From: Phocaeicola salanitronis DSM 18170
GTDB lineage: Bacteria; Bacteroidota; Bacteroidia; Bacteroidales; Bacteroidaceae
DNA length: 64,000 nucleotides
Direction of reading: 5' to 3'
NCBI RefSeq assembly: GCF_000190575.1
Contig: NC_015164.1
Coordinates: 1,798,001-1,862,000 of the forward strand
In this document: in pieces, positions 1 through 8,275 of the stretch
Numbering within the stretch: the first letter of the stretch is position 1
Layout of the letters: the number at the start of each line of letters is the position of its first letter
The notes under the pieces: generated by a model
Databases searched by the model: none
What the model saw: only the letters and a program-made list of their open reading frames with translations
What the model was told of the DNA's origin: nothing
Made by a program: the position numbers and the translations under genes

Positions 1-662
1 GGAGAAATCATTGCTTCTTCTCGTGACATCTTTAAATTTCCATACGTTATTATATATTCAGTAAAGTCGGAATCTGTTGAGAATAGTTCGTTCAATAATT
101 CAGTAGAATAGTATTTTGCCAAATATCTCTTGATTTCAGGAAGTCCAATTTCCGAAACACTAAAATTGTATTTCCTACATAGCCATATGGCAAGAGCTAT
201 TCTACAATCTTTGTCTTTTAGATATTTCTTAATGTTTTTATACAAGATTCTGTTTATAGACAAAACTCCATTTTGAACATTAAATAATGCAGCATCTTTT
301 GTCCTACGAGGAAAATCATGTATAACTACCGGATTTGCGATAGACTCCTTTACAACATTTACAGAGAAAAAATTGCTTCCAACTTTATAATCTTTTTCGT
401 CTTTTATATCTGTAAAAAAATTCGATGTATAACAAGAACCATCTATACTTACAATGTCTCCTACATATTTTATAAATAACTCTCTATCCTCTTTTTCTTT
501 TGTATCGCAATTTTTGTTGTTTTTCAAAACAAAACGATCTAATGCGAATAAGTACCTGATAGCACTTATAAATTGAGTAGCACCTTGACTAAAAGGACTA
601 CTTGTATTGTGGGACAACACTTTATATGCAGTCAATAGGGATTTTTTATCAATGTAAGCCAT
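1..662 (-). CDS. Partial unrecognised gene downstream of a cytosine methyltransferase; candidate restriction endonuclease
   Basis: An open frame starts with ATG at 662 and runs off the left edge, giving about 220 residues beginning MAYIDKKSLLTAYKVLSHNT. It starts only 5 bases after the methyltransferase stop, so the two are almost certainly co-transcribed. I see no signal peptide or membrane segment. The translation is rich in Lys, Ile, Tyr and Asn, and the DNA is AT-rich like the methyltransferase. I do not recognise the family. A gene directly behind a controller and a C5-cytosine methyltransferase is usually the cognate restriction enzyme, so that role is inferred from context only. No PD-(D/E)XK, HNH or GIY-YIG motif is obvious in the visible part; the catalytic part could lie beyond the edge. 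Confidence 0.6.
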   Translation of the reverse strand, partial: MAYIDKKSLLTAYKVLSHNTSSPFSQGATQFISAIRYLFALDRFVLKNNKNCDTKEKEDRELFIKYVGDIVSIDGSCYTSNFFTDIKDEKDYKVGSNFFSVNVVKESIANPVVIHDFPRRTKDAALFNVQNGVLSINRILYKNIKKYLKDKDCRIALAIWLCRKYNFSVSEIGLPEIKRYLAKYYSTELLNELFSTDSDFTEYIITYGNLKMSREEAMIS

Positions 663-667
663 ATCTA

Positions 668-1903
668 TTATTCATTAATTGGGAGGAATCTTAACAAAGC
701 TGTTGCCATAACCCATCCAAGTATTGGAGGAACAGCATTGCCAATAACTTTATACCTAGCAGGCAAAGGTATTGTGCTGAACAGATAGTTATCTGGGAAG
801 GACTGAATTCTTGCACACTCCCTAACAGAATACCTCCTGTTTTCAATGGGATGGGTAATTCCACATTTGTCAGGCTGCGCAGAAGCTGTAATTGTACCAC
901 AAATTTCTCCAAAAGCAAATCGCCTGAAAAATTTTGGAGCATGATAACGCTTTGGGTTATCATAGATATTCCTAAATCGTGGAGTCAGCATTTCATATGG
1001 TATGTCTTTCCATGATTTTCCTTCCATACAAATTGCCGGCAAATTTGCGTGGGAATATCCATCATAAAAATATTGGAATCCTTCAATGCCATGAGCACAG
1101 CTTCCGATTAAATCTACGGTTTGTTGTGTTCCTGGACTAAACTCCCATACTTCATTATCAGGCAAATTTTCCACACCTTGCAATATCCGTCCCAGTACTA
1201 ATTCTTCAATGTTCCCATAATGCTCAGATGGTATATTGTTTTCACGAACAATTGTTTCCAATAAATTAAAATCGAAATGTCCAAGATTTAATTCTCTATC
1301 TATTCCTACCATTAGAACACGATAGCGTTTTTGTGGGACTCCGTAGTCAGAAGCACAAACTAATTTGTATGATACGTCATAACCTAAATCGCCCATAATT
1401 CTAACGATTTCTTCAGGAACACTATTACCATTCGCAACATGAGATGAAAGAATTCCTCTGACATTTTCAAATAAAAAAGCTTGAGGACGATGTCCTGCTT
1501 CAATCTTAGCAGCGATTATTCTATGACATTCTTCAAATAAAGTACCTCTTCCGTTTTCATCATCTACTCCTTGCCTTTTGCCTGCATTAGAAAATGGTTG
1601 ACATGGAAAACCTGCTAAGAGAATATCAAAATCTGGTATTTCATTGGCATCAATATCTCTAATGTCAGCTAAAAGACAATTAGCTCCATTATTTGTTAAT
1701 AATGGATTGGCATTATAACAAGATTGTGCGTCTTGATCAAAATCATTTGCAAACAAAATCTCGGTATTTAATCTGTCGTAAAATTGTCCTCTGAATGTAA
1801 ATCCTCCTGTAAATCCTAAATCAAGACCACCACATCCAGAAAATAGAGATGCTATTATTTTAGGCATTTGTATCTGTTCAATTAAATGTTTTTTATTGAC
1901 CAC
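668..1903 (-). CDS. DNA (cytosine-5-)-methyltransferase of a type II restriction-modification system
   Basis: 411 residues, full length for this family. It transfers a methyl group from S-adenosylmethionine to cytosine C5 in a specific DNA site. The ordered motifs are visible: motif I FSGCGGLDLGF (about residues 21-31, SAM binding), motif IV GFPCQPFS with catalytic Cys101, motif VI ENVRG (about 146), motif VIII QKRYRV (about 190), and motif X GNAVPP (about 388). The variable target-recognition region lies between VIII and X, so the recognition site cannot be read. The start used overlaps the controller gene by 22 bases; an internal Met at residue 13 (MPKIIASLF) is also possible. It sits between the Xre controller and the partial left-edge gene. 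Solitary methyltransferase is the alternative, but the controller argues for a full system. Confidence 0.95.
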   Translation of the reverse strand: MVNKKHLIEQIQMPKIIASLFSGCGGLDLGFTGGFTFRGQFYDRLNTEILFANDFDQDAQSCYNANPLLTNNGANCLLADIRDIDANEIPDFDILLAGFPCQPFSNAGKRQGVDDENGRGTLFEECHRIIAAKIEAGHRPQAFLFENVRGILSSHVANGNSVPEEIVRIMGDLGYDVSYKLVCASDYGVPQKRYRVLMVGIDRELNLGHFDFNLLETIVRENNIPSEHYGNIEELVLGRILQGVENLPDNEVWEFSPGTQQTVDLIGSCAHGIEGFQYFYDGYSHANLPAICMEGKSWKDIPYEMLTPRFRNIYDNPKRYHAPKFFRRFAFGEICGTITASAQPDKCGITHPIENRRYSVRECARIQSFPDNYLFSTIPLPARYKVIGNAVPPILGWVMATALLRFLPINE

Positions 1904-2091
1904 AATAAATCCTTAATATCTACTTCAAGGATTTTTGCGATTTCAACCAATGTCTCTAAATTCGGTTGCATAGTGTTGGTACACCATTTAGATACAGTTC
2001 CTGGATCTTTTCCAAGCTGCTCTGCTAACCATTTATTGGTGCGTTTCTTTTCAGCTAAAACCACCTTCAAACGATTTATGTCTTTATTCAT
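1882..2091 (-). CDS. Small Xre-type helix-turn-helix protein, likely restriction-modification controller (C protein)
   Basis: About 69 residues starting MNKDINRLKVVLAEKKRTNK. The segment WLAEQLGKDPGTVSKWCTN is a Cro/C1-type helix-turn-helix and fills most of the protein, as in controller proteins of restriction-modification systems. A longer frame to 2127 exists, but an exact TAnnTTTG -7 box lies at 2115-2122 on this strand, so the first Met of the transcript is at 2091. Its 3' end overlaps the methyltransferase start by 22 bases, which indicates translational coupling. A perfect palindrome at 2122-2160 lies against the promoter, so autoregulation is likely. Controller proteins typically delay endonuclease expression after entry into a new host; that role is inferred from context. 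Confidence 0.85.
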   Translation of the reverse strand: MNKDINRLKVVLAEKKRTNKWLAEQLGKDPGTVSKWCTNTMQPNLETLVEIAKILEVDIKDLLWSIKNI

Positions 2092-2114
2092 ACTTTCTAT
2101 GATATGTTTAAATG

Positions 2115-2160
2115 CAAAGGTAAGCATTATAATTGAAATTCAGTTCCGATTATAATGCTT
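2115..2160 (-). promoter_or_regulatory. Promoter and palindromic operator of the controller gene
   Basis: On the minus strand TACCTTTG (2115-2122) matches the Bacteroidetes -7 consensus. Immediately upstream is a perfect 12-bp inverted repeat, AAGCATTATAAT at 2122-2133 and ATTATAATGCTT at 2149-2160, with a 15-nt spacer. It covers the region where sigma would contact the -33 element. Position and symmetry fit a C-box-like operator for the adjacent Xre protein. Confidence 0.65.
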
Positions 2161-2191
2161 TTCTAACAAATGTATGTTGAAGAACAACTTT

Positions 2192-2213
2192 ATATTGAAA
2201 TATACTTCAATAT
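2192..2213. repeat. AT-rich inverted repeat between the controller and the 122-residue gene
   Basis: ATATTGAA (2192-2199) and TTCAATAT (2206-2213) form a perfect 8-bp inverted repeat with a 6-nt spacer. It lies just past the 3' end of the minus-strand gene at 2226 and about 100 bases upstream of the controller start. It could be a second operator or a weak terminator; there is no G+C in the stem beyond one pair per arm. Confidence 0.35.
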
Positions 2214-2225
2214 GTATATGGAATT

Positions 2226-2594
2226 TTACTTGGACTTGTTTTCTTTTTCTCTTCTCTCCTTAACCTTATCCAATCCCGGCATCTTCTTTGATACAGAACT
2301 CTCACCAGCAGGAAAGTATGCCTTGAAAACCTGACATAAGAAACTTACTATGTCACTACGTTTCTTGCCTATATTGGAGAAAGCGGAGTAAACGTAGTAC
2401 ATGAGTTCCTGCTGACTGCACATTTCGTTTGGTTGGACTGTGATTGAGGGCGGAAGAATCAAATCATGTTCTGCAAATACGTAGGAACTGGCAAGCTTGC
2501 TTTGACGTTCCATCAGGATGGATACTTTCTCTTTAAGCAAGGCTATCGCCAAGGCTGCGACCAATAAGATGGAAACCAAGATAAAGATTGTCAT
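2226..2594 (-). CDS. Small membrane-anchored protein of unknown function
   Basis: 122 residues. The N-terminus MTIFILVSILLVAALAIALL is a single hydrophobic membrane anchor; the rest is soluble, with a region containing QQELMYYVYSAFSNIGKKRS and a basic C-terminus ending in KERREKENKSK. I do not recognise the family. It starts 17 bases after the stop of the truncated AlbA-type gene on the same strand, so the two were probably one operon. Nothing in the sequence gives a function. Confidence 0.6.
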   Translation of the reverse strand: MTIFILVSILLVAALAIALLKEKVSILMERQSKLASSYVFAEHDLILPPSITVQPNEMCSQQELMYYVYSAFSNIGKKRSDIVSFLCQVFKAYFPAGESSVSKKMPGLDKVKERREKENKSK

Positions 2595-2611
2595 GTGTCA
2601 CGCCCTCCCTA

Positions 2612-3472
2612 TTATGGTTTTACGATGATACGCCAATAGCCTGCCTTGTCAGAACCTTCATGGACGAGAATGCCTCTCTCACGCAACTCTTTGATGTTCT
2701 TTTCAACTGCCCGCTTGGACACGCCAATTTTTACAGACATTGCTTCTGCTGTTATAGAAGGGTCGGAAATAACTAAGTCTATTATTTTTTGCCCTGTCCT
2801 GCTAACTCTTTTAGATGCATCCTCTCCTTTTACACAGAACCTTTTCTCCGAACTTTTTTCGTTTACACCGAATCTTTCAGCATTTACACCGAACCTTTTC
2901 TCCGAACTTTTTTCGTTTACACCGAACTTTCTCTCCGAAGCTTCTCCGTTTACAGGGTACTGTTTGAGGGTACTGTTTACCCTGTCGGCCACCTCTTCTA
3001 CGGAGATTCTACCATTCTCACCCCAATTCAAGTTATAGAAGGTGGTGAAAAAAGAGGATGCTTCGGTTTTATAGTGAGGCTCCTTGCCGGGTAGGAAGTT
3101 GGGCAACTTCTCCGTCAGTTCACGCATCTTGCGCAGACCGGAACCACGTTTCTCCATGTAATCGAGTTGGGTAAACATATCGGCAATGACGGGGTTGCAG
3201 CGTATAGACGGGACATTATATATGTCTCGGTCTTGAATCTGTGTGCCGTCAAGCATCACGCCGGGCGAAACTAATTCTACACGGTCATCGTAGATGTCAA
3301 TATGTACCTCACCGCCCATCACCATATAATCCCGATGGATAAGGTGATTGACCAATCCTTCAAAGATAGCACGGTCGGAATAGTCGGGCAGATTGAGGCG
3401 ATAGTTCGGCATCTTCACCCATCCACTCATGGTGTAGTTCTTAATGAAATCCATGCCATATTTCAGAAGCAA
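2612..3472 (-). pseudogene. AlbA/RecG-like ATP-binding transcriptional regulator, 5'-truncated (copy A)
   Basis: 286 residues. The N-terminal part matches the middle of the COG2865-type putative regulators (AlbA_2 plus HATPase_c_4), with landmarks LVNHLIHRDY, VHIDIYDDRVELVSPG and YMEKRGSGLRKMRE. It ends in a winged helix (SITAEAMSVKIGVSKRAVEK). The usual N-terminal AlbA_2 DNA-binding domain of roughly 200 residues is absent. Homology continues upstream of the Met to about 3570 but is broken by five extra bases (near 3516-3522) relative to copy B at 13463, and then runs into the 105-bp repeat. The linker carries imperfect tandem repeats of SSEKRFGVN. I treat it as a decayed gene; a short translated HATPase/winged-helix product cannot be excluded. 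Confidence 0.75.
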
Positions 3473-3570
3473 AACGAGGTTGGCTCTGTGTTCTACAGAA
3501 CTGATAGCGTCATCCTTATCTTATGAAGCCCCGTCCATCGGGTACAGAAGATGCGGGATTGGCGAAGAGA

Positions 3571-3675
3571 CCCCGCAAACGAACATAAGTGAAAAGGCTG
3601 ACTCACTTATGTGAAACGCCTGAGTTACTTATGTGAAACAGCCGACTCACTTATGTTCGTCAAAACGCATGCTTG
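3571..3675 (-). repeat. 105-bp palindromic repeat, copy A
   Basis: The unit contains four spaced copies of an ACATAAGTGAGT-like 12-mer (three in one orientation, one inverted), so the two ends are inverted repeats of CGAACATAAGTGA. The same unit recurs at 14294-14399 and 54051-54153. Boundaries are set by where the three copies stop matching: a ccgcRaacgaac side and a gttttgacgaac side. Confidence 0.8.
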
Positions 3676-3689
3676 AATGCATAGTAAGA

Positions 3690-4844
3690 TCAATCCAGCT
3701 TACGTAGGATTCCTTGATCTCCAACCACATAAATGCAATCTTTTTCAATCAAGATTCCTCTTCCCTTGCCTTTCTCCCGATTCTCCGCATTATCTACATT
3801 CACTGCAATCACCCGTTGGCCATAGAACGTAGATATATCTTCAAAAATCGTATGCCCAACAATGATGCGCTCTGCCTGATAGCGGTCCAAAATAAGGTTT
3901 AATGTATCCGAAGCTAACGGATGATATTTTTCTGCCTGCTTTACCATGCCCCGGTACCAGATAGGACCATAGCTTCCGAAAAGAAAATAAACCATCGGAG
4001 AAGCTTCTTTCCGTTGCGCCTTATTCTTATAAAGCCCGCTGCTCATCTGTTTATTGACAAAAGGAATTTCGAGGTTCTGTTCCAAGAAATCACGGCTAAG
4101 CCCTGCATGAACAAAAAGATTCCCGCCCGACACCTGTATGGTATTGCGGGTTATCAACCATTTGCCCAATTCGGTAGAAGATGCCAACAAATCAGCATAC
4201 TTCATTCCCACCTTCTCAGCCAACTGTTTATACTTAGGCTTCGTATAGCGCAAATCATTCATCAGCACCATCGGTTCATGATTGCCCAATAGAAAATCGA
4301 CACGCCCTCCTGCCTGACGCGCTTCCCACTCTAATTGGTAAATCAACCAAAATATCTGAATTGCATCATTGCCCCGGTCAAACACATCCCCGATAATGAC
4401 CAGCTGGTTGGATCCGAAATTCCAATGATAGTTCTCATCAATCACCCGATTCCCTTGCAACAAGCTGATAAAGCAATCCAAATTACCGTGAGGATCGGAG
4501 GTGACAAATATCTTATCCGGCTGTTCCGTCTTCCATTCAGGACGCTCTTCTGGATGCAATGTCACGTCGAAACGATGTTGTTGGTCACTTGACACAACCG
4601 GAAACGTATAATTATCAGGAAGCGATGAATAAAGCGTATCCAACAACTCTCCATTCGGCTTTACCACAATCATACGTACCGTTCCGTCTGCCTGATGAAG
4701 CAGATAAGGACCGTCAGCCGTCCATTCGACCGGCACATCCGGTTTCTTGTCTTCTGCCTGCACTCCGGCTATCAAGCCGAAGTGTAACAAGCAAAAGACC
4801 AGCAAATACATTTTATACAAACCTGTTTTCATAAGGCTTGACAT
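3690..4844 (-). CDS. Secreted calcineurin-like metallophosphoesterase
   Basis: 384 residues with a signal peptide (MKTGLYKMYLLVFCLLHFG, cleavage after about VQA), so exported to the periplasm. Metallophosphoesterase motifs are in order: SDPHGN (about residue 116), GDVFDRGND (about 151), GNHEP (about 186), and a late GHT. These are the di-metal ligands of Ser/Thr-phosphatase-like enzymes; the substrate is unknown. The ATG at 4842-4844 overlaps the stop of a SusD stump (TAATG), so it was coupled to a SusC/SusD operon; a second ATG at 4832 is an alternative start. Its 3' end lies 14 bases from the 105-bp repeat. The gene itself looks intact, but its operon has been cut off by IS66. Confidence 0.88.
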   Translation of the reverse strand: MSSLMKTGLYKMYLLVFCLLHFGLIAGVQAEDKKPDVPVEWTADGPYLLHQADGTVRMIVVKPNGELLDTLYSSLPDNYTFPVVSSDQQHRFDVTLHPEERPEWKTEQPDKIFVTSDPHGNLDCFISLLQGNRVIDENYHWNFGSNQLVIIGDVFDRGNDAIQIFWLIYQLEWEARQAGGRVDFLLGNHEPMVLMNDLRYTKPKYKQLAEKVGMKYADLLASSTELGKWLITRNTIQVSGGNLFVHAGLSRDFLEQNLEIPFVNKQMSSGLYKNKAQRKEASPMVYFLFGSYGPIWYRGMVKQAEKYHPLASDTLNLILDRYQAERIIVGHTIFEDISTFYGQRVIAVNVDNAENREKGKGRGILIEKDCIYVVGDQGILRKLD

Positions 4845-4987
4845 TATTCAATAACCGAATCATAACCCGGATTCTGCACCATATTCTCGTTTGCATCCAT
4901 CTCGGCTTTCGGAATAGCCAGCACGCATTTGAAGTAATCCCAATTGAAGTGCATTTCCTCTTCCTTGCTTACCAAATGATGAGTAGA
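4844..4987 (-). pseudogene. SusD-like lipoprotein, C-terminal stump
   Basis: In frame on the minus strand, reading away from the IS66 left end, the sequence encodes about 47 residues containing FNWDYFKCVLAIPKAEMDAN and ending NMVQNPGYDSVIE-stop. The ending with Q-N-P-G-Y is the hallmark of SusD-family C-termini. Everything upstream is replaced by IS66. The stop overlaps the ATG of the metallophosphoesterase gene. This is what remains of a third SusC/SusD locus in the window. Confidence 0.85.
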
Positions 4988-5055
4988 GTAACCATCCGAA
5001 ATCCGCCGTGTTTTTTAAATTCAGGAAAGTTTCGACCTTTGTTTTCAAAAAAGCC

Positions 5056-5481
5056 ATGTTCAACTTGAATGAAAACAACCGCTTTGTAATGAGCTACAAT
5101 CCCATAGACTTGCGCAAAGGTGTTGATAGCCTTTGTGGTGCAGTACGTTCCTGCCAGCTGGATCCGCTGAATGGTGATGTTTATGTATTCTCTAACCGTA
5201 GCCGTACCGTTCTTAAACTTCTTCATTGGGAGCGGGGTGGATATACCTTATATTATAAGCGTCTGTCCAAGGGGCGTTTCCATCCCAAAATATTCCTCCG
5301 TCAAGGAATCGGCTTCCGTTCCATACGCTGGGACGAACTTGTCCTTCTTATGGAAGGCATCTCTCCTCATGCCGCTCGACGCAAAAGATTTCAAACAGCT
5401 TCTTCTTCCTTTTCAAACGATAATGCAAAACTGTCTTCTCATTCTGAAAATACCTGCATGAAAAGTTGGTTATCCCGTTGA
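5056..5481 (+). CDS. tnpB: IS66-family accessory protein TnpB
   Basis: About 141 residues starting MFNLNENNRFVMSYNPIDLR. The motifs PIDLRKGVDSLCGAV, NGDVYVFSNRSRTVLKLL and GFRSIRWDELVLLMEGI are typical of IS66 Orf2/TnpB, a small protein needed for IS66 transposition whose exact role is unsettled. The frame is open further upstream to 5008, but residues matching the family begin at 5056. It ends 19 bases before tnpC on the same strand. Confidence 0.9.
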   Translation: MFNLNENNRFVMSYNPIDLRKGVDSLCGAVRSCQLDPLNGDVYVFSNRSRTVLKLLHWERGGYTLYYKRLSKGRFHPKIFLRQGIGFRSIRWDELVLLMEGISPHAARRKRFQTASSSFSNDNAKLSSHSENTCMKSWLSR

Positions 5482-5500
5482 ATATTAGTATCTTTTCCGT

Positions 5501-6982
5501 ATGAAAGGACAGCCAACATATGAAGAATTACAGGTCAAAGTCCAGCGTTTGACTGAACGTGTCGCTTACCTTGAACGTCTGCTTTGGGGAGGCAAGCGTG
5601 ACAAGAAAGCCGTGCAGGGGCCGACCCTGTTTGACGGGCTCTTCAATGAGGCTGCCGCTTCCAAAGCAAGCGCCATTGCCGAAACCGTAGAGGAAATCAG
5701 GAAAGAGGCTGAAAAACGCCGTACTGCCGGGAAAAAGAAACCAGGGCGGCCTGAGCGCTATCTGTATATGGGTGTACCTGAAGAATGGCATACGGAATAC
5801 CCCAGTAACGTGAATCTTGATGAATATGACATTATAGGAAAGGACGTGGAGCGTATTCTTCACCGTACTCCCGCCCGTGTGTGGGTGGAGTGTATTGAAC
5901 GACCGATACTTAGAAGGAAAGGGCAGAAGGATCTTCCTTCGCCTGTCATACTGCAGGCTCCGGCTCCGGTTGCTGTACTTGGTGGAGGTCATGTAGCGGC
6001 AGATTTCCTTGCAGGGTTGCTCGTTGACAAGTTCGTTTATCATATTCCTGAATATCGTCAGGTGAAGATGTATGCTGATTCAGGAGTGAAACTCTCCACC
6101 TCCACGCTCAATGACTGGGTACACAAAACGGCAGACAAGCTTTACCCTCTTTATGAGACTCATGTTGATGATATTCTTCAAAGTGATTATCTTCAGGCGG
6201 ATGAAGTGCCCTGGCGCATAGCCGACCGTCCGGGACAGAGTTGCCGTCACGGCTACGCATGGCAGTTCAGGGATGCACGTGCGCAAAGTCACGGAACCTA
6301 CTTTTACTACCATAAAGGAAGTCGTGCGGGCGAAATCCCCAGAGCGCAGCTGAGGCACTTCAGGGGAGCCGTTCAGACAGACGGATATAAGGTGTATGAC
6401 TATTTTGAATCGGTGACCGGGATAGTACTTCTGACCTGCATGGCACACATCAGAAGAAAGTTCATCGAAGCACAGAAAAGCCACCCCGTGCAAGCAGCCA
6501 ATGCACTTGAATACATCGCCACACTTTATATGCTGGAAGAGAACCTCAGAAGCAGAGGAGCTTCTGAGGAGGAAATCCGTGTCCAAAGAATTGAAAAGGC
6601 ACTTCCGGTCATTGATGCCATGGAGGCATGGATGGAAAGCGTCCAGTACCAGTGTACACCGGATGACGCACTTGGTAAAGCACTGGAATATGCCTACAAG
6701 CTATGGCCAAGAGTCAGAAGATATGCGGATGATGGAAGATATCTTATTGACAACAATACGGTCGAACGCGGGCAAAGGCCAACTGTCATGGGAAGGAAAA
6801 ATTTTCTGTTCAGCCAGACTGACCAGGGGGCTGAAGACAATGCAGTCATTTATTCGCTGTTGGGAAGTTCCGAAATAGTTGGAGTGAATCCACTTAAGTG
6901 GCTGGAATATGTACTTGCTAATATGAAGCCTAACGATACAGAAGAGGAACTTGTAAAGTTACTGCCTTATAATTTTAAATGA
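5501..6982 (+). CDS. tnpC: IS66-family transposase TnpC
   Basis: 493 residues, full length. An N-terminal coiled coil (YEELQVKVQRLTERVAYLER) with a short WGGKRDKK segment is followed by the DDE catalytic domain: LQADEVPW (first Asp), VQTDGYKVYD (second Asp) and LIDNNTVERGQRP (Glu). A C-terminal IS66 domain ends near LKWLEYVLANMKPND. No frameshift or stop interrupts it, so the transposase looks functional; movement would depend on whether the nested element matters. Confidence 0.95.
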   Translation: MKGQPTYEELQVKVQRLTERVAYLERLLWGGKRDKKAVQGPTLFDGLFNEAAASKASAIAETVEEIRKEAEKRRTAGKKKPGRPERYLYMGVPEEWHTEYPSNVNLDEYDIIGKDVERILHRTPARVWVECIERPILRRKGQKDLPSPVILQAPAPVAVLGGGHVAADFLAGLLVDKFVYHIPEYRQVKMYADSGVKLSTSTLNDWVHKTADKLYPLYETHVDDILQSDYLQADEVPWRIADRPGQSCRHGYAWQFRDARAQSHGTYFYYHKGSRAGEIPRAQLRHFRGAVQTDGYKVYDYFESVTGIVLLTCMAHIRRKFIEAQKSHPVQAANALEYIATLYMLEENLRSRGASEEEIRVQRIEKALPVIDAMEAWMESVQYQCTPDDALGKALEYAYKLWPRVRRYADDGRYLIDNNTVERGQRPTVMGRKNFLFSQTDQGAEDNAVIYSLLGSSEIVGVNPLKWLEYVLANMKPNDTEEELVKLLPYNFK

Positions 6983-7111
6983 ACTATAATAAGAAAATTG
7001 AATACGGTTAACGATAATTAGCATAATCATGCAAGTTGTCGTGCATGGAAAGCTCGTCGGGGCTGACTGCTCAGCCCCTTGCCGCATGGCGTTCCCTCAG
7101 CAGATGAGTAT

Positions 7112-8077
7112 TTATTGCCTTTCGGACTTGAACCCATCGACATACGGCTTTCCTTGCGTGACCACTGCAAAGGCTTGCCTTACAAGTTTGTTGGCGACCG
7201 CCACGACCGCCACCTTGCCCGGCTTGCCGTTAGACCGCAAACGTTCGAAACATGCCTTGCACTCGGTATTGTACCTGAGTGACGAAAAAGCCGCCACATA
7301 GAGCTGGCTTCTGAGGTTTGAATCCCCGTTTCGGTTGATGTGACCTTTGACATTGACTGACGTACCGGATTGTTGGTAAGTAGGCGACAAGCCCAGATAA
7401 CGGGTAAGTTGCTTGGCGTTATCAAAGTAAGTGAACCCGCCGGTGGCCACGATAAGCGCGGCAGCCAGTGTGACGCCGATACCTTTGATTGAGGTGAGCA
7501 AGTCCATCTGTTTCTTGTACTCGCCTTGCGCCAGGGAAGTGATTTTCTCTTCCATTGCCTTGATTTGCTTCTCAAGGAAAACAATCGTCTTTTCGATGGT
7601 TTTCTTGCATTCAGGGTCGAAAGACGGAAGAACTTCCAGCGAGCCTTTGAGGTTGCGTGTTGCCACAAGTTGCTTTTTAAGCTGGCGTAGTACCGTGCGC
7701 TTCTGTTTCAGGATGAGTATTGAATCGCTGCGCAACTTGTAAGGAACCGGCTGCATCCTCTCGCCGTACAGGGCTATCAGACGGGCATCAATCTCGTCCG
7801 TCTTGGTGACGGAGAGCATGGCACGGGCGAAGTTTTTTATCTTCAGCGGATTCTCAAGACTGACGGTAATTCTGGCTTCTGAAAGCAGGTAAACGAGCAA
7901 CGCGCTGTAATTGCCTGTGGCTTCCAAAACGCAATGATGCTCTGTTGCTGAGATGGTTCGGATGAACTCACGGACACCTTTTACCGTGTTCTTAAATGTT
8001 TTTGTCCTGCCGGTCTTGGCGGAAGAATAAGCGACAACGAAAGTCGCCTTGCTGACATCGATTCCAATGTAGGTCAT
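7112..8077 (-). CDS. IS110-family transposase (DEDD recombinase)
   Basis: 321 residues. The N-terminal RuvC-like DEDD domain begins MTYIGIDVSKATFVVAYS (first Asp), with VLEATGNYS (Glu) and KTDEIDARLIALYG (paired Asp). The C-terminal Tnp_20 domain shows SIKGIGVTLAAALIVATGG, RYLGLSPTYQQSG and GNSD-like NRNGDSNLR, including the serine-bearing QSGTS segment. The frame is uninterrupted. It is transcribed opposite to the IS66 genes. Members of this family use a bridge RNA from their non-coding end to choose target and donor. Confidence 0.95.
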   Translation of the reverse strand: MTYIGIDVSKATFVVAYSSAKTGRTKTFKNTVKGVREFIRTISATEHHCVLEATGNYSALLVYLLSEARITVSLENPLKIKNFARAMLSVTKTDEIDARLIALYGERMQPVPYKLRSDSILILKQKRTVLRQLKKQLVATRNLKGSLEVLPSFDPECKKTIEKTIVFLEKQIKAMEEKITSLAQGEYKKQMDLLTSIKGIGVTLAAALIVATGGFTYFDNAKQLTRYLGLSPTYQQSGTSVNVKGHINRNGDSNLRSQLYVAAFSSLRYNTECKACFERLRSNGKPGKVAVVAVANKLVRQAFAVVTQGKPYVDGFKSERQ

Positions 8078-8275
8078 AGTCTAAAACTTTTTATTAAACA
8101 ACATCTGTACATCGTGAACCATCATTGCGAATGCGGGGTCAAAAGCCCATTGAACTATCCGGTTTCTGATGTAAGAATGTGGGGACAAAACATTTAAAAC
8201 GGCTTTTATGACCAATGAAAGATCTGCCTTATTCCACACTCTGATGTTGAAACTTTATGCAAAAGTATAACGATT
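8078..8275 (-). ncRNA. Candidate bridge RNA region of the IS110 element
   Basis: About 200 non-coding bases precede the transposase start on its own strand and run toward the IS66 right end. In the IS110 group the bridge RNA is encoded in exactly this 5' non-coding region. I could not fold it by eye into the two-loop structure, so this is a positional call only. If the element belongs to the IS1111 group instead, the RNA would lie on the 3' side near 7000-7111. Confidence 0.35.

Noticed and set aside
2092..2127. Longer controller protein starting at 2127
   Set aside because: The -7 box at 2115-2122 lies inside that extension, and the added residues are not helix-turn-helix-like.
2820..2945. 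Possible CRISPR-like array (repeating ttctccgaac/tttcgtttacac words)
   Set aside because: The repeats are in frame, imperfect, have no unique spacers and encode a linker in the AlbA-type pseudogene; no cas genes are present.
3571..3675. CRISPR-like reading of the four ACATAAGTGAGT words
   Set aside because: Units are too short and too close (about 25 bases apart), one is inverted, and the same block with the same spacers occurs at two other places.
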